Positions 1-9,643 of a DNA stretch of 12,003 nucleotides are shown in pieces. The stretch lies in assembly GCA_964388085.1 (NCBI GenBank), contig CAYLZW010000179.1:1-12003 (forward strand), written 5' to 3'. A program made the translations under genes and the position numbers. The notes below the pieces were generated by a model, which saw only the letters and a list, made by a program, of their open reading frames with translations, was not told where the DNA came from and ran no database searches. Source of the DNA: CAYLZW01 sp964388085. GTDB taxonomy: Bacteria > Myxococcota > UBA727 > CAYLZW01. The stretch's first letter is position 1. The number at the start of each line of letters is the position of its first letter.

Positions 1-426
1 TGGTTCCGGCACCAGCGGCTCTGACGGCGGTGCTCAAACGAGGGGATCCCTCAGGCCGCGAACGCCACTTTCGTCGAAGGAGACGCGGTCGAGGCCGACG
101 TCGGCGGCGACTACGATCGGGTGGTCCTGTCGTTCGTGCTTCACAACTTCGACCGCGATGGGCGGGTTCGTTTGCTCCGCCGAGCGTCAGCAGCCCTGGG
201 TCCGGCCGGCCGTATTGGTGTGCTCGATTGGTCATTGCCTCGTGGACGGGTCCGGCGCGCCCTGTGGCGCCGCTTCCTCGCTGCGTTGGAGCCGTCCCGA
301 TCCGTGTCGGAGCTGCTCGCGGACGGCCTCGAAGCTGACATCCCGGCCGCTGACCTGCGGATCGAGCATCGCCAGCGCGTCGCGGGAGGCCGGGCCGAGA
401 TCTTCGTCGCCACTCGGCTCCCGTGA
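1..426 (+). pseudogene. Decayed class I SAM-dependent methyltransferase, cut by window start
   Basis: The well-coded part is the frame open from about position 25 to the TGA at 424-426. It reads ANATFVEGDAVEAD, then DYDRVVLSFVLHNFD and a C-terminal half of Rossmann-methyltransferase type (acidic motif II/III, 'fD.v..s.vlhn', then an 'G.iGvlDWS' strand). That frame has a stop at 22-24 and no start codon before GTG 121, which lies inside the fold, so it cannot be an intact gene. Upstream, the SAM-binding motif GSGT is seen in a second frame (2-13), followed after one extra base by AALTAVLKRGDPSGR in a third frame (15 to about 59). This resembles the normal order GxGTGxLTxxL...P.GR. The 'GvDpSpemL' segment that should come next is missing. 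I infer one single-base shift plus a small deletion. The family is fairly sure; the substrate is unknown. A sequencing error could explain one shift but hardly the missing segment. Confidence 0.6.
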
Positions 427-525
427 ACTGTCCTCCGTGTCCTGTGAACGTAACGCCATGAGAACGCCGAAAGAGGCGAGCGGCCATATGCAATGATCGC
501 GTGGTTGTTCCTGTGTGACCACGGA

Positions 526-537
526 TTTGCAGGCAAA
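526..537. promoter_or_regulatory. 12-bp palindrome upstream of the efflux operon
   Basis: TTTGCAGGCAAA reads as two 5-bp inverted half-sites (TTTGC / GCAAA) around AG, lying 56 bases before the first operon start codon. Its position suits an operator, but I could not find a convincing -35/-10 pair around it and no regulator gene is in view. It may be chance. Confidence 0.2.
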
Positions 538-593
538 CATGACGTTCACAGCGCGAGTGCGAGTGCGGCCGACGGGTGCTAGAGATCGGCGCC

Positions 594-2021
594 ATGAAGT
601 CGTCACTTCTGGTCGTCGTAGCTCTCGGCACGGTCGCCTGCGCCCCCTCCCGCGAGGCAGCATTCGATCCAACGCGCGCGACGATCGAGGAGCGAACGGG
701 TCAGCAGGCCCGTTGGCATGAGGGCGATCCGCTCGAGCGCGACCTCGATGAGACCGTGGCCGCGCTGCTAGCAGAAGAGCTGACCGCCGACGCTGCTGCC
801 CAAATAGCGCTGCTCAACAATCGCACACTGCAGGCCCGCTTCGAAGACATCGGCATCGCACGCGCGAATGTGCTGCAAGCGACTTTGCTGGCGAACCCCT
901 CGATATCGGCAGAGGTCCTCTTCCCGGTTACCGCCAATGAAGTGCAGGGAGGCGTCGGCGTCGAGCTCGACTTCCTGAGCAGCCTGTTTCGTTCCTCTCG
1001 CCGCGGCATCGCTCTCGCCGAGCTCGAGTCGGCGCAGCTCGACGTCGCGGGCGCCGCCATCGATCTGTCGTTCGAGGCGCGAGCCGCGTTGTTCGCCCAC
1101 ATCGCCATCACGCAAATGGTCGAGACCCTCGAGCGCTTCACGGAAGCGGCCGCACTGACCTATGAGGTGGCGCAGCGGCTCCACGCGGCGGGCAACATCA
1201 CGGAGTTCACGCTGCTGCGCGAGCGAGACCTGTACGCGAGCGCCCGCCTCGAGCTCGCTGCCAAGAAGGCGGAGCTCGTCGCAGCGCGCGAGCAGGTGAA
1301 CCAACGGCTCGGCCTGAGCGAGGGGCAAACGAAATGGGCCAGCGCCAGCGTCCTCCCGACCAACGTCGACGACGGTGCGCCGCTCAGCGAGCTCGAAGAG
1401 CGAGCGCTCGAACGCAGCCTCGCTTTGGAGGCGAGCCGCCGGCGCATCGACGTCGCGGGTCGGAGGTTGGGGCTCACCAACGCGCAGCGCTTCTTGCCGG
1501 CGTTCAGCATCGGTGCCGCGGGGGAGCTCGAGGATGAGGGCGTCACGGCGGGTCCGTCGGCGTCGCTCTCGCTCCCCCTGTTCAACCAGGGGCAAGGCGA
1601 CGTCGCCGAGCGCGAGGCAGAGCTGCGGCAGCTCCTCGAGCGCTACGGCGCCTCCGCGGTGCAGATCCAGGCCTCGGCGCGTCGGGTACGCGAGCAGCTC
1701 TCGCTCGCGCGTGAGCGCGCGGTCTACCTGCGTGACGTGCTGTTGCCGTTGCGCACGGAGCTGCTCGCTGAGGCGCAGCTCCAGTACAACGCCATGACGA
1801 TCGGCGTCTTCGAGCTGCTGCAGACGAAGCGTGACCAGCTCGAGGCGGAGCTATTGCTGACGGAAGCACGCGCCGATGCCTTGCGGCTTCGGCTCGCGGC
1901 GGAGCAACTGCTGGCCGGGCGATTGCCGTCGTTCGAGCTCGACTCGCTCAGCGACGTCAGCGCCGAGATCGACGTCGAGCGGCCGGATGTCGCGCCGAGC
2001 GAGCTCGGAGGAGACGACTGA
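594..2021 (+). CDS. TolC/CusC-family outer-membrane efflux lipoprotein
   Basis: This is the outer-membrane channel of a tripartite metal exporter and would carry substrate from the periplasmic adaptor to the outside. I chose ATG 594 (475 residues) over the in-frame GTG 576, because 594 gives a clean lipoprotein leader, MKSSLLVVVALGTVAC, with Cys16 as the likely acylation site (the -3 residue is Thr, a weak lipobox). An AGAGA lies about 8 bases upstream. The body has the two outer-membrane-efflux repeats: about residues 60-235, with 'ALLNNRTLQARFEDIGIARA' followed by 'NPSISAEV', and about 250-445, with long Ala/Glu/Leu/Arg helices and 'PLFNQGQGD'. Length fits CusC/CzcC relatives. The stop overlaps the next ATG by one base (TGATG), and GGAGGAG lies just before, so translation of the pair is probably coupled. 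The metal cannot be read from this protein. Confidence 0.93.
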   Translation: MKSSLLVVVALGTVACAPSREAAFDPTRATIEERTGQQARWHEGDPLERDLDETVAALLAEELTADAAAQIALLNNRTLQARFEDIGIARANVLQATLLANPSISAEVLFPVTANEVQGGVGVELDFLSSLFRSSRRGIALAELESAQLDVAGAAIDLSFEARAALFAHIAITQMVETLERFTEAAALTYEVAQRLHAAGNITEFTLLRERDLYASARLELAAKKAELVAAREQVNQRLGLSEGQTKWASASVLPTNVDDGAPLSELEERALERSLALEASRRRIDVAGRRLGLTNAQRFLPAFSIGAAGELEDEGVTAGPSASLSLPLFNQGQGDVAEREAELRQLLERYGASAVQIQASARRVREQLSLARERAVYLRDVLLPLRTELLAEAQLQYNAMTIGVFELLQTKRDQLEAELLLTEARADALRLRLAAEQLLAGRLPSFELDSLSDVSAEIDVERPDVAPSELGGDD

Positions 2022-3406
2022 TGATCACGCGCAGAGGGCTCCTCGCTGGAACCATGGCCGCCGGAGCGACGCTCGCCGCGCGCAGAGCGGACGCCGTAGA
2101 GCAGCGCGTTCGCGCGCCGGTACGTGCGCCCGAAGGCTTCCTACGCGTGCACACGCCGAATGGCTGGACGCTCCCCTACGAGGTCGTGGAGGGCGTGAAG
2201 GTGTTTCACCTCGTGGCGGAGCGGAACCCCGGGCATGAATTCGCGCCCGACCTCGTCACCGAGGTGTGGGGCTACAACGGCGGCTCGCCGGGGCCGACCA
2301 TCGAGGCCGTTGAAGGAGATCGCGTCCGCATCTTCGTGACGAACCGGCTGCCGGAGCCGACCACCGTGCACTGGCACGGCATGGAGGTCCCCAACGGCAT
2401 GGATGGGCCCTCCGGCTTGAACCAGCCCTCCATCCCGGTCGACGCGACTTTCGTCTACGAGTTCACGCTCACGCGCCCCGGCACGTTTATGTACCACTCG
2501 CACTTCGACGAGATGGTGCAGATCAACCTCGGCATGATGGGCTTTTTCATCGTCCATCCTCGACGACAGCGCCGGTCGGTGGAGCGGGACTTCGCCATCA
2601 TGCTGATGGAATGGGCCATCCCCGCCGGGACCGCGCGGCCGAACCCGTTCGAGATGGTCGAGTTCAATGTCTTCACCATGAACAGCAAGGTGTTCCCGGC
2701 TACCGAGCCGCTCGTCGTTGGCCTCGGGGAGCGGGTGCGCATTCGCTTCGGCAACCTCAGCTCCACCAGCCACCACCCGATCCACTTCCACGGGCTGCGC
2801 TTTTGGATCACGGCCACGGACGGTGGCGAGATCCCGGAGTCCGCGCGGTGGCCGGAGACGTCGGTGCTCGTCCCTGTCGGCACGACGCGCGATATCGAAT
2901 TCGTGGCCGATAACCCCGGCGACTGGGCGATTCATTGTCATATGACCCATCACTTCATGAACCAGATGGGGCACGGCTTTCCGAACACCGTCGGTGCGCA
3001 GCTCTCGGACCTCGACGACCGGATCCGAAAGCTCATCCCCGGCTACATGACCATGGGCGAGGACGGCATGGGCGGCATGGGCGAAATGCAGGAGCATCAT
3101 ATGCCCGTGCCCGAGAACAGCATCCCCATGCTCGGCGCACCCGGACCCTTTGGCTTCATTGACATGGGCGGAATGTTCACGATCCTCAAGGTGCGAGAGG
3201 GCATCGGCGCCCGGCCACCCGAGAACATCGGCTGGTACGACCACCCTCCCGGCACCGTTGCCCGTCCCGCTACGCCGGACGACGTGAGCCGAGGCCGCGT
3301 CGACCTCCAGTCACCGCCACGGAATCCGGCCGCTGGACCGCCAACGACCCCACCGCCGCGGCCCGCGGCTCGCCCTGGCGATGACCCGCACGGAGGTCAT
3401 CATTGA
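2021..3406 (+). CDS. Tat-exported multicopper oxidase (copper oxidase)
   Basis: This is a periplasmic multicopper oxidase, which oxidises a substrate (Cu(I) in the metal-resistance members) while reducing O2 to water. The N-terminus TRRGLLAG with a following hydrophobic stretch and 'ADA' at about residue 25 is a twin-arginine signal. All four copper motifs are present: HWHG (117-120), YHSH (158-161), HHPIHFHG (251-258) and HCHMTHHFMNQM (305-316). The last supplies the type 1 Cys306 with His and Met ligands. The first cupredoxin domain has no such Cys, so type 1 copper sits only in the C-terminal domain. After the last motif comes a Met/His-rich stretch (Met343, 345, 350, 353, 356, 361 and His359-360), then a Pro-rich tail ending DPHGGHH. 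The protein is 461 residues, shorter than three-domain CueO. GGAGGAG at 2007-2013 and the 1-base overlap with the channel gene fix the start. The family call is secure; copper detoxification is inferred from context. Confidence 0.95.
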   Translation: MITRRGLLAGTMAAGATLAARRADAVEQRVRAPVRAPEGFLRVHTPNGWTLPYEVVEGVKVFHLVAERNPGHEFAPDLVTEVWGYNGGSPGPTIEAVEGDRVRIFVTNRLPEPTTVHWHGMEVPNGMDGPSGLNQPSIPVDATFVYEFTLTRPGTFMYHSHFDEMVQINLGMMGFFIVHPRRQRRSVERDFAIMLMEWAIPAGTARPNPFEMVEFNVFTMNSKVFPATEPLVVGLGERVRIRFGNLSSTSHHPIHFHGLRFWITATDGGEIPESARWPETSVLVPVGTTRDIEFVADNPGDWAIHCHMTHHFMNQMGHGFPNTVGAQLSDLDDRIRKLIPGYMTMGEDGMGGMGEMQEHHMPVPENSIPMLGAPGPFGFIDMGGMFTILKVREGIGARPPENIGWYDHPPGTVARPATPDDVSRGRVDLQSPPRNPAAGPPTTPPPRPAARPGDDPHGGHH

Positions 3407-3488
3407 AGCGTGAGGCCTGCCCGGTATCCGCGTGAGCGCGCCAGGAGCCTTCCTTGCGCTGCCCTGTCCAGCTTGTATGCTCGTCGCC

Positions 3489-3866
3489 ATGCTGCCGCCG
3501 GCCCCGTCAACGCTCGGACGCAGGCTCCTCGCCCTCGCGCTCATCGCCTGGGTGTCTGGCCTCGTGCCCTTCCTGACGGCGGCTCTCGATCAAGGCGTCG
3601 GCTCGCTCGTCGCCGGCGCGTACGAAGATCCCTGCGGCGACTGCCCCGATGAGCAGCAGCCCGCGTCGGATACCGCGCCCTGCTCGCCCTACTGCGCCGA
3701 CTGCCTGTGCGGACCAGGCGCGCGCGTCGCGCCGACGGCAGACAGGATGGCTTGGGAGCTTCCGCTTCCAACTGCCGCCGAGATGCTCGTGGGCGCGCGC
3801 CCCCATGTCGTCGGACCGCCGCAAGACCCGGCCGTCGACGGGCTGCTTCGACCCCCGAGAGCCTGA
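3489..3866 (+). CDS. Small Cys-rich secreted or membrane-anchored protein of unknown function
   Basis: I do not recognise a named family. From ATG 3489 the protein is 125 residues: a basic start (RR at 11-12), a hydrophobic segment (13-33, signal peptide or anchor), then a Cys cluster DPCGDCP and CSPYCADCLCG. This gives six cysteines at 49, 52, 65, 69, 72 and 74 (CxxC and Cx3Cx2CxC). A Pro/Ala-rich tail follows. The cluster and the position between the oxidase and the metal-binding lipoprotein suggest a periplasmic metal-binding or relay protein, which is inference. In-frame alternatives are ATG 3477 and GTG 3432 (129 and 144 residues). None has a good ribosome-binding site: the AGGAG at 3443-3447 is too far from 3477 or 3489, and lies downstream of 3432. 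I prefer 3489 because it leaves a normal short basic region before the hydrophobic core. Third-position GC supports a real gene. Confidence 0.65.
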   Translation: MLPPAPSTLGRRLLALALIAWVSGLVPFLTAALDQGVGSLVAGAYEDPCGDCPDEQQPASDTAPCSPYCADCLCGPGARVAPTADRMAWELPLPTAAEMLVGARPHVVGPPQDPAVDGLLRPPRA

Positions 3867-3880
3867 GCGAGCGTGACGAC

Positions 3881-3898
3881 GCGCCCTTTCGCGGGCGC
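3881..3898 (+). terminator. Possible hairpin terminator after the Cys-rich gene
   Basis: GCGCCC (3881-3886) and GGGCGC (3893-3898) form a 6-bp GC stem with a 6-base loop, followed by a weak pyrimidine run TCTCTCCCCC. It starts 15 bases past the stop codon. There is no proper T tract, so it may only attenuate transcription or be a chance hairpin. Confidence 0.25.
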
Positions 3899-4011
3899 TC
3901 TCTCCCCCGTTCCCGCTAACGAGTGAGGAAGCGGGCTACGTCCGCTCGAAGCCAGCCCACATCCCTCTCACCTCGATGCGGCCTCGGCCGCTGACCTACC
4001 TCGCCGTCGAC

Positions 4012-4028
4012 GTCGGAATGGTTCCGAC
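4012..4028. promoter_or_regulatory. Perfect 7-bp inverted repeat before the lipoprotein gene
   Basis: GTCGGAA-TGG-TTCCGAC is a perfect inverted repeat ending 36 bases before ATG 4065. A 10-bp palindrome, ACGGCGCCGT, follows at 4030-4039. Either could be an operator or form a leader hairpin. The 198-base gap between genes (3867-4064) is the longest inside the operon, so an internal promoter here is plausible. I see no clear -35/-10 pair. Confidence 0.35.
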
Positions 4029-4064
4029 AACGGCGCCGTGCAGCACGCGAACCCAGGAGAACCC

Positions 4065-4388
4065 ATGAAGACCAAGCTCGCGCTCTTGTCCCTCGTCTCG
4101 CTCTTCGTCATCGCCACGGCCTGCTCCGAGAGCAAGGACACGGCACCCAAGGCAGAAGCACAAGCCACCGCCGAGCCGCACGCGGCGGAAGGCGTCAAGC
4201 CCGGCAGCCACGAAGACTGGTGCGGCGAGCACGCGGTACCGGAGTCGCAATGTACGCAGTGCCACTCCGATTTGATCGCCGCGTTCAAGGCGACGGGTGA
4301 CTGGTGCGCCGAGCACGGCCTGCCGGAGTCGCATTGCAAGAAGTGTAATCCCGACCTGGTCATCGAGCGTCCCGCCAAGGGCTCCTGA
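4065..4388 (+). CDS. Small lipoprotein with two WCxEHxxPESxCxxC motifs, putative metal binder
   Basis: This is a 107-residue predicted lipoprotein with leader MKTKLALLSLVSLFVIATAC and Cys20 as the lipidation site (the -3 residue is Ala, not ideal). A charged linker (21-50) leads to two matching units: DWCGEHAVPESQCTQCHSDL with Cys53, His56, Cys63, Cys66, and DWCAEHGLPESHCKKCNPDL with Cys81, His84, Cys91, Cys94. The repeat period is 28 residues. One His and three Cys per unit make a plausible site for Cu(I), Zn(II) or a similar metal. The first unit contains CTQCH, which resembles a haem c motif, but the second reads CKKCN and the wider repeat points to a metal site. The next gene, the adaptor, carries the same module, so the lipoprotein may pass metal to the pump or buffer it. 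ATG 4065 is preceded by AGGAGA at 4055-4060; an in-frame GTG at 4038 would spoil the signal peptide. Function is inferred. Confidence 0.85.
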   Translation: MKTKLALLSLVSLFVIATACSESKDTAPKAEAQATAEPHAAEGVKPGSHEDWCGEHAVPESQCTQCHSDLIAAFKATGDWCAEHGLPESHCKKCNPDLVIERPAKGS

Positions 4389-4400
4389 GCGAGCTCGCTC
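4387..4400. repeat. 14-bp perfect palindrome over the lipoprotein stop codon
   Basis: GAGCGAGCTCGCTC is self-complementary over all 14 bases. It includes the last two bases of the lipoprotein stop codon. As RNA it could form a 5-bp stem with a 4-base loop. It may affect mRNA processing or partial termination before the adaptor, or be chance in GC-rich DNA. Confidence 0.4.
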
Positions 4401-4410
4401 GAGCTCCCGC

Positions 4411-4449
4411 TGAACCGAAGCTCTGAACCGAAGCTCTGAACCGAAGCTC
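4411..4449 (+). repeat. Three perfect tandem copies of a 13-bp unit
   Basis: The unit TGAACCGAAGCTC occurs at 4411-4423, 4424-4436 and 4437-4449 with no mismatch, between the lipoprotein stop and the adaptor ribosome-binding site. Because 13 is not a multiple of three, the TGA at the head of each copy falls in a different frame, so the array stops translation in all three forward frames. It probably arose by slippage and its copy number may vary between strains. Confidence 0.95.
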
Positions 4450-4477
4450 CGCACCTGCGTCCGCAAAGGACTGAGCC

Positions 4478-5839
4478 ATGCGTCACACGATCCTCATGAG
4501 CCTCCTGTCGTCGCTTACGCTCTTGCTCGTTCCCGCTTGCGAGCGCGCCGGCGTTGACGAGCAGAGTCCGAGCGGCGAACAGCGATCACCCTCCGCCTCG
4601 GTGACGGAGGCCGGCCTCTGCGAGCACGGCGTCCTCGACGCCATTTGCCCGAAGTGTCACCCGGCGGTGGCCGCCGTCTTCAAGGCCAAAGGCGACTGGT
4701 GTGAGGAGCACGGCTTTCCCGAGTCGGTCTGTCCGACCTGTCATCCCGAGCGCGGCGGCCGGCCCAATGTCGACGTCAGCGAGGATGAGGCGCCCGCGGA
4801 CGGCACCAAGGTGAGCTTCAAGGCGAAGGACACCGCGCGGCTCGCGGGGATCGAGACGGTGCAGGCGACGACGGGCGAGCGCACGCCGCAGGTGGAGGCG
4901 CTCGTCCGCATTCAATACGACGCCACGAAGCTCGCGCACGTAAGCGCGGCTTCGGCCGGCGTCGTACGTAGCATCAAGGCCGACGTAGGCGCTCGCGTCG
5001 ACAAGGGTGACGTGCTCGCCGTGCTCGCGAGCGTAGCTGTGGGAACGGATCGCTCGCAGCTCGTCGCCGCCGAGTCTCGGCTGCGCGCGGCCGAGTCCAA
5101 TCTGCGACGAGAGCGAGAGCTCCATGACAAGGGAATCTCCCCGCTGCGGGACGTCGAAGCGGCGGAAGCCGAACGCGACGCGGCCAAGGCGGAAGCGCAA
5201 GCGGCACGAGGGGCGTTGAGCGTCGTCGGCGCCAGCGAGAAGGGAGCCGGCGGTTACGCCATCACGGCTCCGCTCGCTGGCGTCGTGACGCGCCGCCTCG
5301 CCACCATCGGACAATCGGTGCAGCCGAGCGAGCTCTTGTTCGAGGTAGTCGATCCCTCGTCGATGTGGGCCGACATCGAGGTCCTCGAGCAAGACCTCGC
5401 CAACGTGCGTGCCGAGCAACGTGTCGTCATCGAGGTGGACGCTCTGCCGGGGCGCACGTTCGAGGGCGTCATCGACTTCATCTCTCCGGCCGTCGATCCA
5501 CGCACGAGGACGGCACTCGCCCGCGTCCGCCTCGAGAACGCAGACGGTCTGCTGCGTGCACATATGTTCGGACGTGCCCTCATCGACCTCGACACGGCGC
5601 AAGGATCGGTAGTCGTGCCGATCGGCGCGGTTCAGCGCGCCGAAGGCCAAGCTTTCGTGTTCGTGAAGACAGCGGTGGATCAGTTCGAGGCCAGACGCGT
5701 CGAGGTCGGTCTCGTCGACGCGGCGGTCGCCGAGATCCGAAAGGGCGTCGCGGCCGGAGAAGAGGTCGCCACGACCGGCGCCTTCTTGCTCAAGACCGAG
5801 ATCTTGAAGGGCGCCATCGGCGCCGGCTGCTGCGAATAG
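4478..5839 (+). CDS. RND efflux periplasmic adaptor (CusB/CzcB type) with N-terminal Cys/His module
   Basis: This is the membrane-fusion subunit that links the inner-membrane RND pump to the TolC-type channel. Its 453 residues start with a lipoprotein leader ending LLVPAC (Cys21). Residues 46-92 hold two Cys/His units: LCEHGVLDAICPKCHP (Cys48, His50, Cys57, Cys60) and DWCEEHGFPESVCPTCHP (Cys75, His78, Cys85, Cys88). The linker 'FKAKGDW' matches 'FKATGDW' in the small lipoprotein just upstream. The standard adaptor domains follow: first lipoyl half (about 150-185), coiled-coil hairpin (about 190-255, Ala/Glu/Arg heptads), second lipoyl half with 'YAITAPLAGVVTRR' (about 260-290), beta-barrel, and membrane-proximal domain with 'VVPIGAVQR'. 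It ends GAGCCE, with two further cysteines. AAAGGA lies 7 bases before ATG 4478. The stop is 8 bases before the pump gene. The extra N-terminal module suggests direct metal capture. The adaptor call is very secure; the module's role is inferred. Confidence 0.95.
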   Translation: MRHTILMSLLSSLTLLLVPACERAGVDEQSPSGEQRSPSASVTEAGLCEHGVLDAICPKCHPAVAAVFKAKGDWCEEHGFPESVCPTCHPERGGRPNVDVSEDEAPADGTKVSFKAKDTARLAGIETVQATTGERTPQVEALVRIQYDATKLAHVSAASAGVVRSIKADVGARVDKGDVLAVLASVAVGTDRSQLVAAESRLRAAESNLRRERELHDKGISPLRDVEAAEAERDAAKAEAQAARGALSVVGASEKGAGGYAITAPLAGVVTRRLATIGQSVQPSELLFEVVDPSSMWADIEVLEQDLANVRAEQRVVIEVDALPGRTFEGVIDFISPAVDPRTRTALARVRLENADGLLRAHMFGRALIDLDTAQGSVVVPIGAVQRAEGQAFVFVKTAVDQFEARRVEVGLVDAAVAEIRKGVAAGEEVATTGAFLLKTEILKGAIGAGCCE

Positions 5840-5847
5840 GGACGGTC

Positions 5848-8969
<3,122 letters not shown>

Positions 8970-8973
<4 letters not shown>

Positions 8974-9635
8974 CGAGCATCACCGCCGATCCCCCTGCGA
9001 GAGATGTCTGGATCAAGCGCGCCCTCGCGCTCGCGTGGGCCACCATCCTCTACAACGCGCTCGAGGGCGTGATCGCGATGGCGTTCGGCGTCTCCGAGGG
9101 CTCCATCGCGCTGTTTGGCTTCGGTGGCGACAGCTTCATCGAGGTTGGCTCCGCGTTGATGGTCGTGTGGAGGTTCCGCGGCGAGCTCGGTGAGCCGAGG
9201 GAGGAGTCGAAGAGCCGTGAGCGACGCGCCACGCTCGCGATCGGCGGCCTGCTCATGCTCCTCGCGGCCGGCGTTGCGGTGGGCGCGATCCTTACGCTCG
9301 TGTCGGGAGGCCACCCCGAGACCACGGTGCCAGGGCTCGTCATCGCGCTACTGAGCTTGAGCTTCATGTTCTTCCTCTGGGGAGCGAAGCGAAAGGCCGC
9401 GCGCGCCCTCGACAGCCGGGCCGTCGCAGCCGACGCCGCCTGCTCGATGGCCTGCATCAAGCTCTCGGGGGTCCTGCTCGTCGGCAGCGTGCTGTTCCTG
9501 CTGTTCCCGGCGCTCTGGTGGGTCGACGCTGCGGCCGCGTTCGTCCTCGCGGTCTTCATCGGGCGTGAAGGCTGGGAGACGTGGGAGGCCGCGCGCAAGC
9601 CTGACTTCGACGGCGGCTGCGGCTGCGGGCACTAG
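8970..9635 (+). CDS. Short CDF-like cation transporter with Cys-substituted TM5 site
   Basis: This is an inner-membrane protein of 221 residues with about six hydrophobic segments, which I place in the cation diffusion facilitator-like group. The TM2 segment has GFGGDSFIEVGSAL (Asp54, Glu58), which lines up with the DxxxD metal site of YiiP. In TM5, ADAACSMACIKLS puts Cys158 and Cys162 where YiiP has the His and Asp of HxxxD. The roughly 80-residue cytoplasmic C-terminal domain of classical CDF proteins is absent; the chain ends soon after TM6 with DFDGGCGCGH, a Cys/His tail. A subgroup without this domain and with Cys at the second TM5 position is familiar to me, but I cannot check how common the double Cys is. 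The gene overlaps the pump stop by four bases (ATGA), with AGGAG at 8959-8963. It may supply or remove the same metal as the pump, with a softer-ligand preference. Direction and substrate are not known. Confidence 0.82.
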
Positions 9636-9643
9636 GCGACGCC

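Noticed and set aside
576..593. GTG 576 as start of the channel gene
   Set aside because: It would add six residues in front of an otherwise normal lipoprotein leader and has no better ribosome-binding site.
768..1595. Minus-strand open frame opposite the outer-membrane channel
   Set aside because: It has Arg/Glu-rich shadow composition, and the plus-strand gene is a good TolC-family match.
2141..3244. Long minus-strand open frame opposite the multicopper oxidase
   Set aside because: It is a codon-bias shadow with His/Val/Asp-rich low-complexity composition. The plus-strand product has all four copper motifs.
3978..3991. GCGGCC-TC-GGCCGC dyad as a terminator
   Set aside because: The two-base loop is too tight and no T tract follows; such GC dyads are common by chance in this composition.
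4251..4265. CxxCH in the small lipoprotein (and twice in the adaptor) as a haem c site
   Set aside because: It sits inside a repeated Cys/His unit; in another copy the last residue is Asn, and no distal haem ligand or cytochrome fold is apparent. A metal site fits better.
4411..4449. Tandem repeat as a CRISPR array
   Set aside because: The units are 13 bp and directly adjacent, with no spacers.
5365..5847. Upstream extension of the RND pump frame, about 160 codons
   Set aside because: The extension is Arg/Gly-rich, lies wholly within the adaptor gene in another frame, and the pump begins normally at ATG 5848 with a ribosome-binding site.
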